DNA from: Saccharomyces mikatae IFO 1815
Taxonomy: Eukaryota; Ascomycota; Saccharomycetes; Saccharomycetales; Saccharomycetaceae
Reading direction: 5' to 3'
Assembly (NCBI RefSeq): GCF_947241705.1
Contig: NC_079261.1
Span: 784,075 to 848,074, forward strand
DNA length: 64,000 bases
Position 1 is the stretch's first letter; every line of letters begins with the position of its first letter. A program made the translations under genes and the position numbers. Below, piece after piece: positions 62,312 through 64,000 of this stretch. The notes beneath the pieces are model-generated. The model saw only the letters and a list, made by a program, of their open reading frames with translations, was not told the DNA's origin and did not search any database.

Positions 62312-64000
62312 TCATTTATTGATAAGTGATGGGGTACTTTGTCCTTCGTCTACAATGGAAGTTTCCATATGTTCTTTGAGATTTCCATGAATGACATCTT
62401 CTGAGGTGGATTTGACTGAAAATGGGTCGACTTTTGCTGATTTAAAATTTTCTTGCTGGAACTCCAAGCTTGAACAGCTCATTTATCTCAACGAAGGTCT
62501 TCCCCGCAGTTTCCGGTAAATCAATTACAGCCCATATTAAAGTACAAAAGCATAACGTGCCCCAGAAAAATCCGGACTTGGCGCCCCAGTTCCACTTTTT
62601 AGAGTTCAATTGATATAGTATTAGAACGCTGCATGCGATACTGACCACATTATAAGTATTACGTGCCAGAATAATCGTTTTTGTTCTTAGCCTTGAAGAT
62701 GGTATTTCGGAAACTAAACAAAAAACGACCGGGGCAATGCCAAGATTATAAAAAAACGCTACTACCATCAAAAGAGACCCACTTCCCATTTTCGCACCAT
62801 GAGTATTTGCACATCCCAAACCGCCAATAATGAAGAAAATAATCGTCTGAAAGGCCAGTCCAAAAGCGTAAAGATCATATCTGCCATAGTATTTTGAAAC
62901 CCACCAAGACAAAAATGTCGCGCAAATACCGAGACAGTATTGAATAATACTAAAGGTGAAGGCGGTATCAGTGCCAACACCAGCCTTTTCGTAAAAGTAG
63001 GTCGAATAGCCTATTAAAACTGCACCACAAGTAGCTTGGCCTGCCCAGCAGAGACAAGTAATTCTCGTTCTTCTGCGATCAACCCTGTCTCTAATACAAT
63101 CCATGTAGGTACCTTCTTTGCTTGTAAGCTTTTTCTCCTTTTCTATAGTCATTTTTATTTTATCTACCTCCATAGTCACTAGCAATTCTTTTTCAGAACC
63201 ATAGCCGCTCAAGGTTCTTTCAAGTGATCTCTTTGCTTGATCGAATCTTCCTTTCTTGATAAGCCACCATGGAGATTCTGGTGCAAGGAAAATCCCTATT
63301 GCTAGGGGAAGAGGCCAGATCCATTGTAAGGCAAACGGCAGCTTGTATCCTAATTCCGAATCTGGATATTTGTTTTGGGAATTCTTCATAATACCAGCGG
63401 CAAAAAGTTGGCCGAATAGCCAGCACAAGTTTGAATATGTAGTCAAGTAATATCTTAGAGCCAAGGGACAGATCTCAGAAGCGTAAGAAACTGTCAAACA
63501 CTGAAAACAACCCCATGGCATACCACACAACGCCTGCCCCGCAGCAATCATGCCCAAACTTTTGCAAAAGTAAAGAAGAAAAGTGAAACATGTTAGAAGA
63601 AACAGCGCCATAATCAACGTGTAACGATTACCCATCCAATCCACTAAAGGACCAGTCATTTGTAAACCCACAATCTCACCTGCCATGTAACATAAAGTCA
63701 ACCCAATTTGCCATGACGCTAAAATTTCCCATTCTCCTGTCTGGGCATCTTGTGAGCCAAACTCCTTCTGGAATACGGGTAGAGCGTAAAAAGCCCCGAG
63801 TATGGCCGTGTCATACCCTTCCATAATTAGCGTTGTCGAGACTAATAACGACCAAGCTGCTGCTTTCGGATATGTCTTCAACGCAGTCGTAAGCGGCATT
63901 CCCCTTTCACTATCGTCTGCCTCCTTAGCATCCTCTGAAGCATCAAATACTTCTGCCACTAATTTATTATTATCGCCCGGTATTACTGGATCTGCACTAA
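62312..64000 (-). CDS. Alpha-glucoside (maltose-type) transporter, MAL31/MPH group; 5' end outside window, C-terminal frameshift
   Basis: Proton-coupled alpha-glucoside transporter of the MAL31/MAL61-MPH2/MPH3 group in the plasma membrane. The frame is open from base 64000 inward; the true start is beyond the window and GTG at 63959 is not it. Landmarks: [58 protein letters not shown] and [25 protein letters not shown]. The frame stops at 62442-62444 because of one extra T in the coding strand (AAAA at 62444-62447 on the + strand). Beyond it the +1 frame continues for about 43 residues to a TGA at 62312-62314, reading VDPF near its start and STPS close to its end as in Mal31. Without the insertion the C-terminus would be normal. 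Loss of the tail alone may not abolish transport. Confidence 0.87.

Noticed and set aside
57730-64000. Telomere-near X or Y' elements
   Set aside because: No TG1-3 repeats, ABF1/X-core pattern or Y' helicase frame seen; the window ends before the telomere.

Overview
This is budding-yeast nuclear DNA from the Saccharomyces sensu stricto group. The evidence is a spliced ribosomal protein gene with GTATGT and TACTAAC signals, an intron-bearing tRNA-Trp, Ty LTRs, SCB and MCB cell-cycle sites, and about two dozen recognisable Saccharomyces genes in known order. The order GYP5, RPL36B, ICY2, YAH1, VIK1, HFI1, BBP1, CLN2, THI21, APM1, CUB1, FUM1, KEL3, YPL264C, DIP5, DIM1, ACM1, PLC1, KAR9, MDL2, ATP15, PBI1, SAM4, SAM3 is the left arm of chromosome XVI read backwards, so the left telomere lies beyond the right edge. 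Proteins are close to but clearly different from those I recall for S. cerevisiae; a sister species such as S. paradoxus fits best. The species call is inference.

Bases 1-51862 are ordinary core chromosome. Every recognised gene has an intact frame. Functions include Rab GAP traffic control (GYP5), ribosome and rRNA maturation (RPL36B, DIM1), mitochondrial Fe-S and energy genes (YAH1, FUM1, ATP15, MDL2), spindle and cell-cycle genes (VIK1, BBP1, CLN2, ACM1, KAR9), clathrin adaptor (APM1), phosphoinositide signalling (PLC1), SAGA (HFI1), and S-adenosylmethionine uptake and use (SAM3, SAM4). The one disturbed segment is about 13.0-21.0 kb. Here a THI21-type gene lies on the opposite strand from the S288C gene as I remember it. 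It sits between old delta LTR relics on the + strand and delta LTRs on the - strand, next to a tRNA-Trp gene with a sigma relic and two nested LTR insertions whose 5-bp target duplications are still perfect.

Beyond SAM3 the window leaves the S288C gene order and enters a subtelomeric nutrient array: an intact DIP5-like amino-acid permease, a polyol-type HXT transporter, a mannitol dehydrogenase, a xylitol/sorbitol dehydrogenase and an alpha-glucoside (MAL/MPH) transporter that runs off the right edge. As a set it would take up and oxidise polyols and import maltose-type sugars. The last four genes all carry small indels, mostly one-base run-length changes. This could be decay of the array, or unpolished sequence in multi-copy subtelomeric DNA; the second reading fits slightly better.

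I found no wholly new type of biological system. The strongest leads are the composite polyol array with its peculiar indel pattern, the unplaced DIP5-like permease, the THI21 strand reversal with an altered ThiD active site, and the nested LTR hotspot.
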